A DNA stretch of 64,000 nucleotides from Bhargavaea changchunensis (lineage in GTDB: Bacteria; Bacillota; Bacilli; Bacillales_A; Planococcaceae), in the NCBI RefSeq assembly GCF_042665595.1, contig NZ_JBHTCT010000030.1, positions 6,937-70,936 of the forward strand, written 5' to 3'. A model generated the notes under the pieces. That model had not been told where the DNA came from and made no database searches. It was given only the letters and a program-made list of their open reading frames with translations. Positions 1-7,629 of the stretch are shown here, piece after piece. Position numbers and translations under genes: made by a program. Every line of letters starts with the position of its first letter. The first letter of the stretch is position 1.

Positions 1-69
1 TGGGTGTATAATCCCCCGCCGAATCTCCCACACTAGGTTCATCTCAGAATCTATTGGAGGAGATCCGCT

Positions 70-636
70 ATGACCATCCAACTGCCGCCGATCCGAAAAG
101 CTGCCGTATATGTCCGTTCGACCTACTGGGGCCGCGCGCCGCTCCATGCATCTGCCGACGACAATGAAGAGCTCCTCTTGCGGGTGGTCGAGGGGCGCTG
201 TGACTATGATCTTTTTTACGAAGCCAGCAGCTACAAGCGGAACGAAGCCGCGATGGAACTGCTGAGGTGGGCCGACATGGGCGAATTCGATGCCATCGTT
301 ACGCGGCACATCCATTCATTTGGACTAGGAATCAAGTTCGACTGGGACACGATGATGGGCCTGATGATGGCCCGGGGCATCCGGATCATCACACCGGAGA
401 AGGTGTATTCAAGGGAAAACCGGAACGACATGACGTATCTGGAATTCATGATGCGCGCGCTCCGGGATGAATACGAAATCAAGTTCGGGGCGGAGTGGGA
501 CCGCGTGAAGATGAGCTACCGCTTGAGGAAGACACCGGTGGAGCTGATGAGCCTGTACGAGCGGCCTGCTTCTGCGCAGGTGATCGAGTTTCCGGGGAGG
601 TCCGGACGGGAGCAGTTGCCGGGAGAACCGTCTTAA
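70..636 (+). CDS. Resolvase-like (serine recombinase N-terminal domain) protein
   Basis: The 188-residue protein resembles the catalytic N-terminal domain of serine recombinases. It has an opening beta strand (KAAVYVRST), a middle segment LLRWADMGEFDAIV like the LL..A..G.FD.V stretch of resolvases, then GIRIITPEKVY and a final long helix. The usual R-V-S-T active-site spacing is altered to VRST, and the S-R-F-G motif reads HSFG, so activity is doubtful. There is no DNA-binding or zinc-ribbon C-terminal domain, so it is shorter than any working large recombinase. The start follows TTGGAGG at 54-60. The gene stands alone and a 21-bp repeat array begins 15 bp after its stop. It may be a domesticated regulator or a remnant. 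Confidence 0.6.
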   Translation: MTIQLPPIRKAAVYVRSTYWGRAPLHASADDNEELLLRVVEGRCDYDLFYEASSYKRNEAAMELLRWADMGEFDAIVTRHIHSFGLGIKFDWDTMMGLMMARGIRIITPEKVYSRENRNDMTYLEFMMRALRDEYEIKFGAEWDRVKMSYRLRKTPVELMSLYERPASAQVIEFPGRSGREQLPGEPS

Positions 637-650
637 GTCAGGGGCGGCGG

Positions 651-744
651 TTTCGTCATTCGCGGCGGCGGTTTCGTCATTCGCGGCTCCGGTTTCGTCA
701 TTCGTGACGCCGATTTCGTCATTCGTGGCCGCAGTTTCGTCATT
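651..744 (+). repeat. 21-bp-period array, family A (5 units)
   Basis: The core TTTCGTCATT recurs at 651, 672, 693, 714 and 735, exactly every 21 bp. An 11-bp variable GC-rich stretch separates the cores. The array sits between the stop codon at 636 and the hairpin at 766. The same core is used in the arrays near 19.8 and 20.9 kb. Confidence 0.9.
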
Positions 745-765
745 CAACCTTAATCGCATGAAAAA

Positions 766-790
766 GGGACCATCGGCAATCGATGGTCCC
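766..790. terminator. Bidirectional terminator, GGGACCATCG stem
   Basis: A perfect 10-bp stem GGGACCATCG/CGATGGTCCC with a 5-base loop is flanked by A-rich and T-rich sequence. It serves the converging genes ending at 636 and 808. Nearly the same stem recurs at 1977 and 8456, each time beside a 21-bp array. Confidence 0.85.
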
Positions 791-807
791 TTCTTGCTGT
801 ATTTCTT

Positions 808-1284
808 TTAATAAGAGAAGAGCGGCTTTAATGAACGTCCCACATAATGTGCGGGGACAGGAGTGAGATCAAGTTCTCTCGCCCAGACCGAGAGCTGTCC
901 GATGTGGTGGATTTCATGTGCGATGAGGTGATGCAACACCTCATCCACTGTGTACACCTCATCCTCCCACGGGACACGTACCACTTCCTCATTCCGCCCC
1001 TCTCCTTTAACCTTCAGAAACTCTACGACCTCATTTCTGCATCGGGCAGAAAGGGATTGTACTTTCTCAAGCGTATCGAAGTCGGCAAAGTCGAACACGA
1101 TATCTTCCTTGTCCTGAATTCCCCGGATCCAGCTGTATTCGACGTCAATGATATGAAATAGCGTCTTCAAGATACTGCCCACGCCTCCGGTTCTGGACCT
1201 GACCAGCTCTTCTTCAGGCAGCTGCCTGCACCAGGCAAACCACTCGTCTCTTACCTGCCAGTTGTATTCAAAGAAAGGGATCAT
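808..1284 (-). CDS. DinB family protein
   Basis: This 158-residue protein belongs to the DinB/YfiT-like four-helix bundle superfamily. These are metal-binding proteins, some of which act as thiol-dependent transferases. Candidate metal ligands are the His in LFHIIDVE (about residue 44) and the His cluster in HHLIAHEIHHIGQL (about residues 120-133), as in family members. The start at 1284 (MIPFFEYN) is chosen because AGGAG precedes it; a longer reading would begin at 1347 without a ribosome site. The substrate cannot be told from sequence. Confidence 0.85.
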   Translation of the reverse strand: MIPFFEYNWQVRDEWFAWCRQLPEEELVRSRTGGVGSILKTLFHIIDVEYSWIRGIQDKEDIVFDFADFDTLEKVQSLSARCRNEVVEFLKVKGEGRNEEVVRVPWEDEVYTVDEVLHHLIAHEIHHIGQLSVWARELDLTPVPAHYVGRSLKPLFSY

Positions 1285-1358
1285 GCGCGTACGCTCCTGT
1301 TTATTATTGTTTATATTAGGCTTCACTGAGAGGCCATGAGAATACACAAGTCCGTTCC

Positions 1359-1856
1359 TTAAAAATTTTCATTAACCTGACCCTGAAGGTTCTGCCTCAA
1401 CAGCTTCTGTATAATCTTAGTTTTCCAGATCCCAAATCCCATCAAAGCACCAAGCATGTTAAGAATGAAATCATCAATATCAAAGCTTCCTCTTCTAGTA
1501 ACCACTTGCACCACTTCAATCAAAATTAAAATGACGCTCATCGCAATCGCTAAATCTCTTATTTTATTTATCTTTGTTATGTAGTAAGGCAGATAGATTC
1601 CCATTGGCAAGAACAGCAGTAAGTTACCGAAGAGATTTTTTATAGGAATATCCCTATTCATGCTGCCATCGAAAAACCTTGTAACATATGTACTTATAGT
1701 TTTAAACGGTACAAAATTCGAGGAGTTTCTGATGTATTCCATCCACGTTAAACCGGACCATAAAAAGCCTCTGGAACTTAAGAACAGCAAAACGGCCAAC
1801 GCAACTAAATAACACACAAAGCTTATGTTAATAACGATTTTAATACCTTTTTTCAT
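1359..1856 (-). CDS. VanZ-like membrane protein
   Basis: The 165-residue protein has about four membrane helices and VanZ-family hallmarks: NFVPFKTI after the first helix, NLFGNLLLFLPMGIYLP in the middle, and a late IDDFILNMLGALMGF segment with acidic residues before the last helix. VanZ proteins are linked to teicoplanin resistance, but most family members have no assigned role. The ribosome site is a run of G (GGGGGGGG) 5 bp before the ATG. The gene is markedly more AT-rich than its neighbours, which suggests later acquisition. It lies upstream of the dinB-like gene on the same strand, with a 74-bp gap. Confidence 0.85.
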   Translation of the reverse strand: MKKGIKIVINISFVCYLVALAVLLFLSSRGFLWSGLTWMEYIRNSSNFVPFKTISTYVTRFFDGSMNRDIPIKNLFGNLLLFLPMGIYLPYYITKINKIRDLAIAMSVILILIEVVQVVTRRGSFDIDDFILNMLGALMGFGIWKTKIIQKLLRQNLQGQVNENF

Positions 1857-1976
1857 CTAACCCCCCCCAGGCTTAGCTACACGAAGTAATACAACGGCAT
1901 ACAGATAGATTATACCAAAAAGGTCCTGTATTTCCTGATTTTATTTATAACTCGCTAATAAATTGAGTTACCAAAA

Positions 1977-1999
1977 GGACCATCCGCGATGGATGGTCC
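1977..1999. terminator. Bidirectional terminator, GGACCATCC stem
   Basis: Stem GGACCATCC/GGATGGTCC with a 5-base loop, preceded by AAAA and followed by CTTT. It lies between a 21-bp array and the upstream region of the VanZ-like gene, so it probably ends the HTH/DUF2975 transcript from the right. Confidence 0.8.
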
Positions 2000-2027
2000 C
2001 TTTCCTCATGATTCCTCTATATGTGGT

Positions 2028-2121
2028 GAAAGTACACAATCGTCTCACGAAAGTACATTAAAGGTCCGCGAAAGTACACCAAGAGTCCTTGAAAGTACAC
2101 CATCCGTGCCCGAAAGTACAC
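2028..2121 (+). repeat. 21-bp-period array, family B (5 units)
   Basis: GAAAGTACAC (one copy GAAAGTACAT) begins at 2028, 2049, 2070, 2091 and 2112, an exact 21-bp period. The 11-bp intervals vary. It lies just beyond the stop of the minus-strand HTH gene and before the hairpin at 1977-1999, so it would be in that transcript's 3' untranslated region. Confidence 0.9.
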
Positions 2122-2143
2122 TATGCGACAAATACGCCCGCTT

Positions 2144-2353
2144 TTACTCCTCTTCCCTATACTCCAGAATGTCCCCCGGCTGACAGTCGAGCGCTTTGCA
2201 GATGCCTTCAAGCGTCGAGAAGCGGACGGCCTTGGCCTTTCCGTTTTTCAGGATGGACAGGTTGGCCATCGTGACGCCGACTTTTTCGGAGAGTTCGGTG
2301 ACGCTCATTTTGCGCTTGGCGAGCATGACGTCGAGATTAATAATGATTGGCAT
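2144..2353 (-). CDS. HTH-type transcriptional regulator (YozG-like, Cro/CI family)
   Basis: A 69-residue single-domain Cro/CI-type helix-turn-helix protein. The scaffold is VTELSEKVGVTMANLSILK for the HTH, followed by FSTLEGICKALDCQPGDILEY, the usual C-terminal part of this small subfamily. These regulators are commonly encoded next to a DUF2975 membrane protein, as here: the upstream DUF2975 gene ends 12 bp before this start. GAGGAGGG precedes the ATG. It most likely regulates its own operon; the target site was not identified. Confidence 0.9.
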   Translation of the reverse strand: MPIIINLDVMLAKRKMSVTELSEKVGVTMANLSILKNGKAKAVRFSTLEGICKALDCQPGDILEYREEE

Positions 2354-2365
2354 TTGACTCCCTCC

Positions 2366-2857
2366 TCAGACCGTCAGTTCGTTTTCTTGTTTGATGTCGA
2401 TCGCCTGTTTCAGCAGCCGCTGGAGCACCGCGGCGAAGACGGCGATCACGAGCGACGCGCCGACGATGACCAGGCCGATCAGGGCGAGGCCCGGGGCGTC
2501 ATCCCATTCGGCGATCATGAAGATGAGCGGAAGCGCGGCCACATACAGTGCACTGATCGTGACGGCACAGTTGCGGATTATCTTGAGCGACGTGACCGAC
2601 AGCTCCGAGAACGCCTCGTTGCGGTCGATGTAGCCTAGGAGCTTCAATGCCTGGTAAAGAGCCATGTAAAACGGGATGGCCGAAATGTACATGATGGCCA
2701 TCAGGCCGAGGACAATCGAAGGCAGTTGCATCCCTTCGCCGATATACCCCATTGCTTCCAGGACAATCTTCGGAAGGATCAGTACCGCAATCAGGAGCAC
2801 CGGGATGCCCATTACGATGACTGCAAGCCTCAGAAGTAACGTAGAACCTTTTTTCAT
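2366..2857 (-). CDS. DUF2975 membrane protein (second copy)
   Basis: A 163-residue protein with four predicted membrane helices of the DUF2975 family, unknown function. The segment LLGYIDRNEAFSELSVTSLKIIRNCA and the C-terminal LLKQAIDIKQENELTV match the other copy at 2887-3366. The ATG at 2857 follows ACGAGGTG; a GTG three codons upstream is possible. It lies in a three-gene run with the paralogous gene and the HTH regulator. DUF2975 proteins paired with this HTH type may form a membrane-signal regulatory unit, but that is inference. Confidence 0.85.
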   Translation of the reverse strand: MKKGSTLLLRLAVIVMGIPVLLIAVLILPKIVLEAMGYIGEGMQLPSIVLGLMAIMYISAIPFYMALYQALKLLGYIDRNEAFSELSVTSLKIIRNCAVTISALYVAALPLIFMIAEWDDAPGLALIGLVIVGASLVIAVFAAVLQRLLKQAIDIKQENELTV

Positions 2858-2886
2858 ATCGTGCACCTCGTTTCTTAATTGATGGA

Positions 2887-3366
2887 TCAGACAATGAATT
2901 CATTTTCCGCACGGATGGAGATGGCCTGTTTCAGAAGATGCCCGAGCACCGCCGAGAAAACGGCGATTACGACTGAAATCCCGACGATGCCCATGCCGAT
3001 GACGACGAGGCCAGGAGCGTCTTCTATTCGTGCGAGGGCAGCAAACACAGGCAGACCGAATGCAAACATGACGCCGACGATCGCGGCACAGCGCCGGATC
3101 TTCCTTAATGCAAGGATAGACGGCTCCGAGAACGCCTCCCCGTGGTCGATCATGACCAACAGCCGCCAAGTCTCACGCAGTGCCATGAAATAAGGTACTG
3201 CCGATCCGGCCAAAACGGCGAATAGTCCCCAGTCAGCAAACGGCAGTGCTTCCCCGCGGATCAGCGCAAGCGATACTTCGAAGCCAAGCTGGAGGACGAC
3301 CGCAAGCACCGGCAGGCCCATCACAATCAAAGTGAGCCTCAGGAACAATGTAGATCCCCTCTTCAT
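2887..3366 (-). CDS. DUF2975 membrane protein (first copy)
   Basis: A 159-residue four-helix membrane protein, clearly paralogous to the next gene. Shared features are an N-terminal MKRGSTLFLRL, the central IDHGEAFSEPSILALRKIRRCA, and a C-terminal LLKQAISIRAENEFIV. The start at 3366 is preceded by AAGAGGTG; the longer reading from 3426 has no ribosome site. It is first in a probable operon DUF2975-DUF2975-HTH, with a 29-bp gap to the second copy. Function is unknown. Confidence 0.85.
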   Translation of the reverse strand: MKRGSTLFLRLTLIVMGLPVLAVVLQLGFEVSLALIRGEALPFADWGLFAVLAGSAVPYFMALRETWRLLVMIDHGEAFSEPSILALRKIRRCAAIVGVMFAFGLPVFAALARIEDAPGLVVIGMGIVGISVVIAVFSAVLGHLLKQAISIRAENEFIV

Positions 3367-3471
3367 CAAGCACACCTCTTCCCGTTGATTCTTCTCGATT
3401 ATAGATAAATGTATATCGAATATCAATAAATAATGATTGGAATTCGAAAAACTTTTTCTTCACACAAGAAA

Positions 3472-3501
3472 CGTGCTGCACCCTGGTCGGGCAGCAGCAC
3501 G
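3472..3501. terminator. Hairpin next to array C
   Basis: CGTGCTGC pairs with GCAGCACG across a 14-base loop, followed by CTTTTGGG. The T-run is weak. No gene ends here, so it may be a leftover terminator that travels with the adjacent array. Confidence 0.5.
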
Positions 3502-3521
3502 CTTTTGGGCTGACGGGCGAG

Positions 3522-3614
3522 TTTGCACGTTCGGTGCTTGAGATTGCACGTTAGGACCGCGAGTCTGCTTGTTGGAGCCGCAGTTTGCATATTCGGCCAC
3601 CCAGATTTCACATT
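3522..3614 (+). repeat. 21-bp-period array, family C (5 units)
   Basis: Units TTTGCACGTT, ATTGCACGTT, TCTGCTTGTT, TTTGCATATT and ATTTCACATT begin at 3522, 3543, 3564, 3584 and 3605, so spacing is 21, 21, 20 and 21 bp. The core is more diverged than in other arrays, but phasing is kept. Confidence 0.75.
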
Positions 3615-3714
3615 CGGAAGCTATCCAATGTATAAAAATTGCAACAATTCCCTTTCCTTATCCTTCTGTCCTTGCAGTATAGTTGGGTTAACACGTTTTT
3701 CCGGGGGGATGCGG

Positions 3715-4923
3715 ATGAGGAGGAGTACGCTGTACGGATTGCTGATCGGGGGCATCGGGGTGTCCCAGTTCGGCAACTGGATTTATTTGATCGCGCTGAA
3801 TCTGCTCGTGTTTAACATGACCGGTTCGGCAGCGGCCGTCGCGCTTCTTTATGTCATCGGCCCTTCCGCCCGGGTAGTCATGAGTTTGTTCGCCGGCTCG
3901 GTGATTGACCGCTCCGACAAGAAGCGGCTCATGATCGCCTCCGACATCATCAGGGGCGTGCTTGTCTTCATGATGCCATTCGCCGGGTCGATCTGGGTGG
4001 TCTATCTGCTGGTCTTCCTGACAAACGCGACCGGTACGTTTTTCGGTCCGAGTTCAACATTCGTCATCACGAAGCTTGTCCCGGACCATGAACGCAAGCG
4101 GTTTAATTCGTTCATGGGGATGATGAATTCCGGAGCGTTCCTCGTTGGTCCGGCGCTTGCGGGTGTGCTGATCATGACTGTCGGGACGACTTGGACGGTT
4201 TTCCTGAACAGCGCGACGTTCTTCGTCTGCGCTGCCGCCATCGCGCTTCTGCCGGTACCAAAAGAAACGGGTGCCCCATCCGGACGGTTTGGTTGGCAGA
4301 TGCTGCGTGATGATTTCGGCGAAGTCGCCCGATTTATCCGGTCGGAGCCGTTCTTCTTCCGCATCTACTTGATCTTCCAGACCGCGCTCATGCTGGCGTT
4401 TGCCCTGGACTCACAGGAAGTGACGTTCATCAAGCAGGACCTGGCTCTCGGCGACCAGAAGTACGGGCTGCTCGTGAGCATTGCGGGAGCCGGGTCGCTC
4501 ATTGGGGCGTCGCTATCTGCCGCATTTGCGAAAAAGCTGTCTCTGCAGGCCTACCTCGGATTCGGGACCGTGCTGACAATGGTGGCGTATGCGGCATTCT
4601 ACAGCTCGGCCGGCTTTTATACCGCGATGGCCGCCTTTGTCCTGCTCGGCATCTTCATGGCGTTCAGCAATGCCGGATACGACACGTTCTATCAGCGCAA
4701 CGTGCCGACCGCTCTCATGGGACGCGTCGGCAGTCTGGCGGCCATCTTCCAGAACGTCCTGCAGATTCTCTTCACCCTTCTGCTTGGCATGCTGGCGGAA
4801 TGGTTCAGCGTTCAGGGGGCGGCGATCGGCTTCGCCCTGCTAGCGATTGTGCTCGCGGGCATCCTGTCCGTTTCGGTATTTGACCGGAAGAAAGCCGGAT
4901 ACTTTGAGGCGGAAAGTGCATAA
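3715..4923 (+). CDS. MFS transporter
   Basis: A major facilitator of about 402 residues with 12 predicted membrane helices, related to MFS_3/enterobactin-exporter-like permeases of Bacillales. Helix 1 contains GVSQFGNWIY; the loop between helices 2 and 3 carries DRSDKKRLM, the motif-A equivalent. The first ATG (3709) directly abuts GGGGG, so the ATG two codons later at 3715 has better spacing. It is followed after 32 bp by a GNAT gene on the same strand. The substrate is unknown; drug or siderophore efflux are possible roles. Confidence 0.85.
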   Translation: MRRSTLYGLLIGGIGVSQFGNWIYLIALNLLVFNMTGSAAAVALLYVIGPSARVVMSLFAGSVIDRSDKKRLMIASDIIRGVLVFMMPFAGSIWVVYLLVFLTNATGTFFGPSSTFVITKLVPDHERKRFNSFMGMMNSGAFLVGPALAGVLIMTVGTTWTVFLNSATFFVCAAAIALLPVPKETGAPSGRFGWQMLRDDFGEVARFIRSEPFFFRIYLIFQTALMLAFALDSQEVTFIKQDLALGDQKYGLLVSIAGAGSLIGASLSAAFAKKLSLQAYLGFGTVLTMVAYAAFYSSAGFYTAMAAFVLLGIFMAFSNAGYDTFYQRNVPTALMGRVGSLAAIFQNVLQILFTLLLGMLAEWFSVQGAAIGFALLAIVLAGILSVSVFDRKKAGYFEAESA

Positions 4924-4955
4924 AAGAAATGAAGACCACCAAGGGGGATGTAGAC

Positions 4956-5393
4956 ATGGACACACTGATCATTAAAGAACTTGAGTCAACCAGTGAGCTG
5001 TTGGCCGCATTTCCGGTCATGAAGCAATTGCGGACGCATCTTGATGAAACCACCTACCTTGAACTTGTGAAAGAAGCAAAGGAAAAGGACAGCTACAGGA
5101 TTCTGGCCCTTCAGGACGGCAATGAAATTATTTCGGTGATCGGCTTTAAACCGATGATCACGCTCTACTACGGCAGATTCGTCTGGGTGTGCGACCTGGT
5201 CACCGATCAGAACCGCCGCTCCGGCGGATACGGTCAAAAGCTGCTGGATTACGTTCACGGCTGGGCGAAGGAGAACAGCTACACAAGCGTCGCCCTGTCT
5301 TCGGGCCTGCAGCGTGAGGATGCACACCGTTTCTATGAAGAAAAGATGGAGTATGACCGGGTCAGTTACGTGTTCAGGAAGGCCCTTGACTAA
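4956..5393 (+). CDS. GNAT family N-acetyltransferase
   Basis: A 145-residue acetyltransferase. The acetyl-CoA-binding region is VWVCDLVTDQNRRSGGYGQKLLDYV, with RRSGGYG as the Q/RxxGxG/A loop, followed by a C-terminal SSGLQREDAHRFYEEKMEYDRVSYVF strand-helix-strand. GGGGG precedes the start at 4956; the reading from 4929 lacks a spaced ribosome site. It probably shares a transcript with the MFS gene. A strong terminator follows at 5412. The substrate is unknown. Confidence 0.88.
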   Translation: MDTLIIKELESTSELLAAFPVMKQLRTHLDETTYLELVKEAKEKDSYRILALQDGNEIISVIGFKPMITLYYGRFVWVCDLVTDQNRRSGGYGQKLLDYVHGWAKENSYTSVALSSGLQREDAHRFYEEKMEYDRVSYVFRKALD

Positions 5394-5411
5394 CCTAGCC
5401 CAGAAAGTTGC

Positions 5412-5458
5412 AAAGCCCCCGCCGGATTGCGATGAAGCGATTCGGCGGGGGGGCTTTT
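5412..5458 (+). terminator. Rho-independent terminator
   Basis: Stem AAAGCCCCCGCCG paired with CGGCGGGGGGGCTTTT, 18 bp after the GNAT stop codon; it ends with TTTT. Confidence 0.9.
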
Positions 5459-5540
5459 GTCAGAATGATTTCAATTCCCTCTACATCAAACTCTGATTTT
5501 ACAGTATAGTGGAAATAACAGGGGGATTTGGGGGATAAAG

Positions 5541-6086
5541 ATGGGGAGTTTTCTGCTGATTTCACTATTTGTACTTTGTGCCGCTCTGGCCGGCATCTTG
5601 CTGCTGGTCCGGCTGCTTGCGCAAAAGCAGGCTCCAAAAGGGATGCTCGCCGCATTTCTGGGACTGGCGGCAGTCGCCATCGGTCTTTCGATTTATGAAA
5701 CGCAATTCCACCCGTTCGACCGCAGCGGAGGAGAATCCTACATGGAGCCGCTCGATTCCCCTTCCGGCCGATACACCGCAAGCGCCTATTATCGTCCGTA
5801 CGGAGGAGCGGCCGGCGGTGTCACGGTCTGGGTGGATGTTACGGGAGATGGCGGCAAACCGAAGACGGTCTACTACGCGGAAGCCAACAGCCGCTTTGAT
5901 GTCCAATGGACGGATGAAGGCCTCCTTTCCGTCACGTATGAAGAGCCGGGCTATCCCGATTCCGACCGCAGCGTAGAGCTCAAAGTCGGCAAAGAAATTT
6001 ATAATGACACCGGAAAGGCTTGCGGGACCTTACTGGTGAAAATGAAATACGAAAATTGCATTGCGAAAATGGAAAGGGAACAATAG
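5541..6086 (+). CDS. DUF5412 family protein
   Basis: A 181-residue protein with two N-terminal membrane helices (about residues 3-27 and 34-52) and an extracellular domain. The pattern SPSGRYTASAYYRPYGGAAGGVTVWVDV, then KTVYYAEANSRFDVQWTDEGLLSV, is typical of DUF5412 proteins of Bacillales, whose function is not known. GGGGG at 5530-5534 precedes the ATG. The next gene starts 14 bp downstream, its ribosome site overlapping this stop, so the two are probably coupled. Confidence 0.75.
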   Translation: MGSFLLISLFVLCAALAGILLLVRLLAQKQAPKGMLAAFLGLAAVAIGLSIYETQFHPFDRSGGESYMEPLDSPSGRYTASAYYRPYGGAAGGVTVWVDVTGDGGKPKTVYYAEANSRFDVQWTDEGLLSVTYEEPGYPDSDRSVELKVGKEIYNDTGKACGTLLVKMKYENCIAKMEREQ

Positions 6087-6100
6087 GGGGAGGCACTCTT

Positions 6101-6853
6101 ATGAAGACAACGGATAACCTGGAGATCTATAATGACCCGCTCCAATATGACAGGGAATACGGTGGGTACGACGCAGATGTCCGGTTCATTCTCGGGCACC
6201 TGCCCCCCGCCGGCTCGGTAGTCATCGACCTTGCCTGCGGTACGGGGCGGATCACGCTGCCACTCGCAGAAGTCGGGTATGAAGTGACCGGCGTCGACCT
6301 GCATGAGGGAATGCTTGAACGTGCCCGGGAGAAAGCGGCGGAACAAGGACTGCCCGTCCGCTTCCTCCAGCAGGACTGCCGGTCGCTCGACCTTCCTGTT
6401 TCCTCTCAGCTCATTGTCATGGCGGGCAACTCGTTCCAGCACTTCCTGACGAATGAGGACCAAGACCGGATGATGGAAAGCGTCCGGCGGCATCTCGAGC
6501 CGGGCGGCCGGTTCATCTTCGATACGCGAAATCCCGTGCCATCGGAACTCGCCGTACCGGACCGTTATGAAGTGGATGCGGAAGCCGGCGGTCGTCGGAT
6601 CCGAGAGGTTCACACCGAGACCTATGACCCCGTCACACAGATCCTTCATTGCACGACGGAGAAGTTCACCGAAGACGGCGCACCGCTCGGCCAGGATGCC
6701 ATCTCGCTCCGCTACACCTATCCGCTCGAACTGGAGCGGCTCCTCCGGCAGCAAGGCTTCCGGCTGGAGACCATGTACGGTGACTGGAGCGGGCGCCCTT
6801 TTGAAGCGGAAAGCGGACAGATGATATGTGTCTGCAGGATAGAAGAGCCATGA
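6101..6853 (+). CDS. Class I SAM-dependent methyltransferase
   Basis: A 250-residue Rossmann-fold methyltransferase. Motif I is VIDLACGTGRITLPLA, the acidic ribose-binding residue is in VTGVDLHEGML, and motif IV is LIVMAGNSFQHF. GGGGGAGG precedes the ATG at 6101. Family members methylate small molecules or unknown acceptors, and no substrate can be named. It follows the DUF5412 gene closely, and its stop overlaps the start of the next gene in ATGA. Confidence 0.88.
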   Translation: MKTTDNLEIYNDPLQYDREYGGYDADVRFILGHLPPAGSVVIDLACGTGRITLPLAEVGYEVTGVDLHEGMLERAREKAAEQGLPVRFLQQDCRSLDLPVSSQLIVMAGNSFQHFLTNEDQDRMMESVRRHLEPGGRFIFDTRNPVPSELAVPDRYEVDAEAGGRRIREVHTETYDPVTQILHCTTEKFTEDGAPLGQDAISLRYTYPLELERLLRQQGFRLETMYGDWSGRPFEAESGQMICVCRIEEP

Positions 6854-7218
6854 TCATCACCGCCAACCAATGGAAAATCACCTTCGAGCTGCTCTTTTAT
6901 CTGTCAGCAGTCACCGCGATTGTTTCGGTGTTCGAACGTACATCAGAGTGGGAAGCCATACTTGTGTTCCTCGCCCTTGGCACTATCCGGGAGATTCTAA
7001 ACAAGACGATTGCAAAAGACCTCGATACTGTCTTTGACCACAAGGCCTTTAAATTCCTGGATTCCGTCTTGATAGCTGTACTAGTGGTCGGAATGTACTG
7101 GCGCTACCGGGATATCGGCATCCTTATTTCTACCGGAATCACTGCGCTCCTCGCACTATTTACATTTCTATTTCGTTTATTTAAGCGGGACGACCCGGCC
7201 AGTGAAGACAAGTTTTAA
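6850..7218 (+). CDS. Small membrane protein, unknown function
   Basis: 122 residues with three or four predicted membrane helices (roughly residues 10-28, 33-50, 70-87 and 93-112) and a charged tail RLFKRDDPASEDKF. I do not recognise the family; it has some general resemblance to PsiE-like small membrane proteins. The ATG at 6850 overlaps the methyltransferase stop (ATGA), so translation is probably coupled. Confidence 0.7.
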   Translation: MIITANQWKITFELLFYLSAVTAIVSVFERTSEWEAILVFLALGTIREILNKTIAKDLDTVFDHKAFKFLDSVLIAVLVVGMYWRYRDIGILISTGITALLALFTFLFRLFKRDDPASEDKF

Positions 7219-7309
7219 GCTCCCGTTGAATCCACATCATGGACGTCAACAGTCCGCGTCCCGTGTTATCATTACAGTACAATTCATTTTTCCCTTGGAG
7301 GCGAGTGAC

Positions 7310-7549
7310 ATGGACAAGCAGGGCCAGGAAAAGTTCCTGAGTTTCATCCTGGAGCGGGTGCAGGATGGCAAAGAGGACGAAGCAAGAGCGATCCTGAAGG
7401 AGAATTTCCGGAAGCAGGATGAGGGCACGTTTTCTCAGCAGGAGATCCAGGAGTTCGTTCCGAAGATGATCGGCCTCATCAAGCCGGAACGGCTGGAGGA
7501 AGTACAGGCCGTCGTGAGGAAATTCTCCGGGGATTTTGGCAATCGATGA
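7310..7549 (+). CDS. Small helical protein, unknown function
   Basis: 79 residues, soluble, almost entirely helical and highly charged (EKFLSFILERVQDGKEDEA, then EIQEFVPKMIGLIKPERLEEV). TTGGAGGCGAG precedes the ATG at 7310, and a clean terminator follows at 7601. No catalytic motif is visible and I do not recognise the family; it may be a small regulatory or structural protein. Confidence 0.65.
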   Translation: MDKQGQEKFLSFILERVQDGKEDEARAILKENFRKQDEGTFSQQEIQEFVPKMIGLIKPERLEEVQAVVRKFSGDFGNR

Positions 7550-7600
7550 AGTTTGCCCAGTAGAGTCCGCTGTACGGGCTTCTTCTAATACATCTTCACC

Positions 7601-7629
7601 AAAAAACGACCCATTGCAGGTCGTTTTTT
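7601..7629. terminator. Bidirectional terminator
   Basis: Stem AAAAAACGACC/GGTCGTTTTTT with a 7-base loop between converging genes. The minus-strand methyltransferase stop lies at its right edge (7629). Confidence 0.9.

Larger units (their letters stand above)
3367..3714. other. Divergent intergenic region: hairpin, repeat array, promoter
   Basis: About 350 bp between the divergent DUF2975 and MFS genes. It holds an AT-rich stretch with likely promoter for the left operon, a hairpin (3472-3501), a 21-bp-period array (3522-3614) and, near 3678, a TATAGT box that may serve the MFS gene. No coding sequence is supported. Confidence 0.5.

Noticed and set aside
409..759. Minus-strand frame with NDET repeats, and similar frames in other arrays
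   Set aside because: The repeat peptides come from translating 21-bp arrays. They cross the neighbouring gene or terminator and have no ribosome site.
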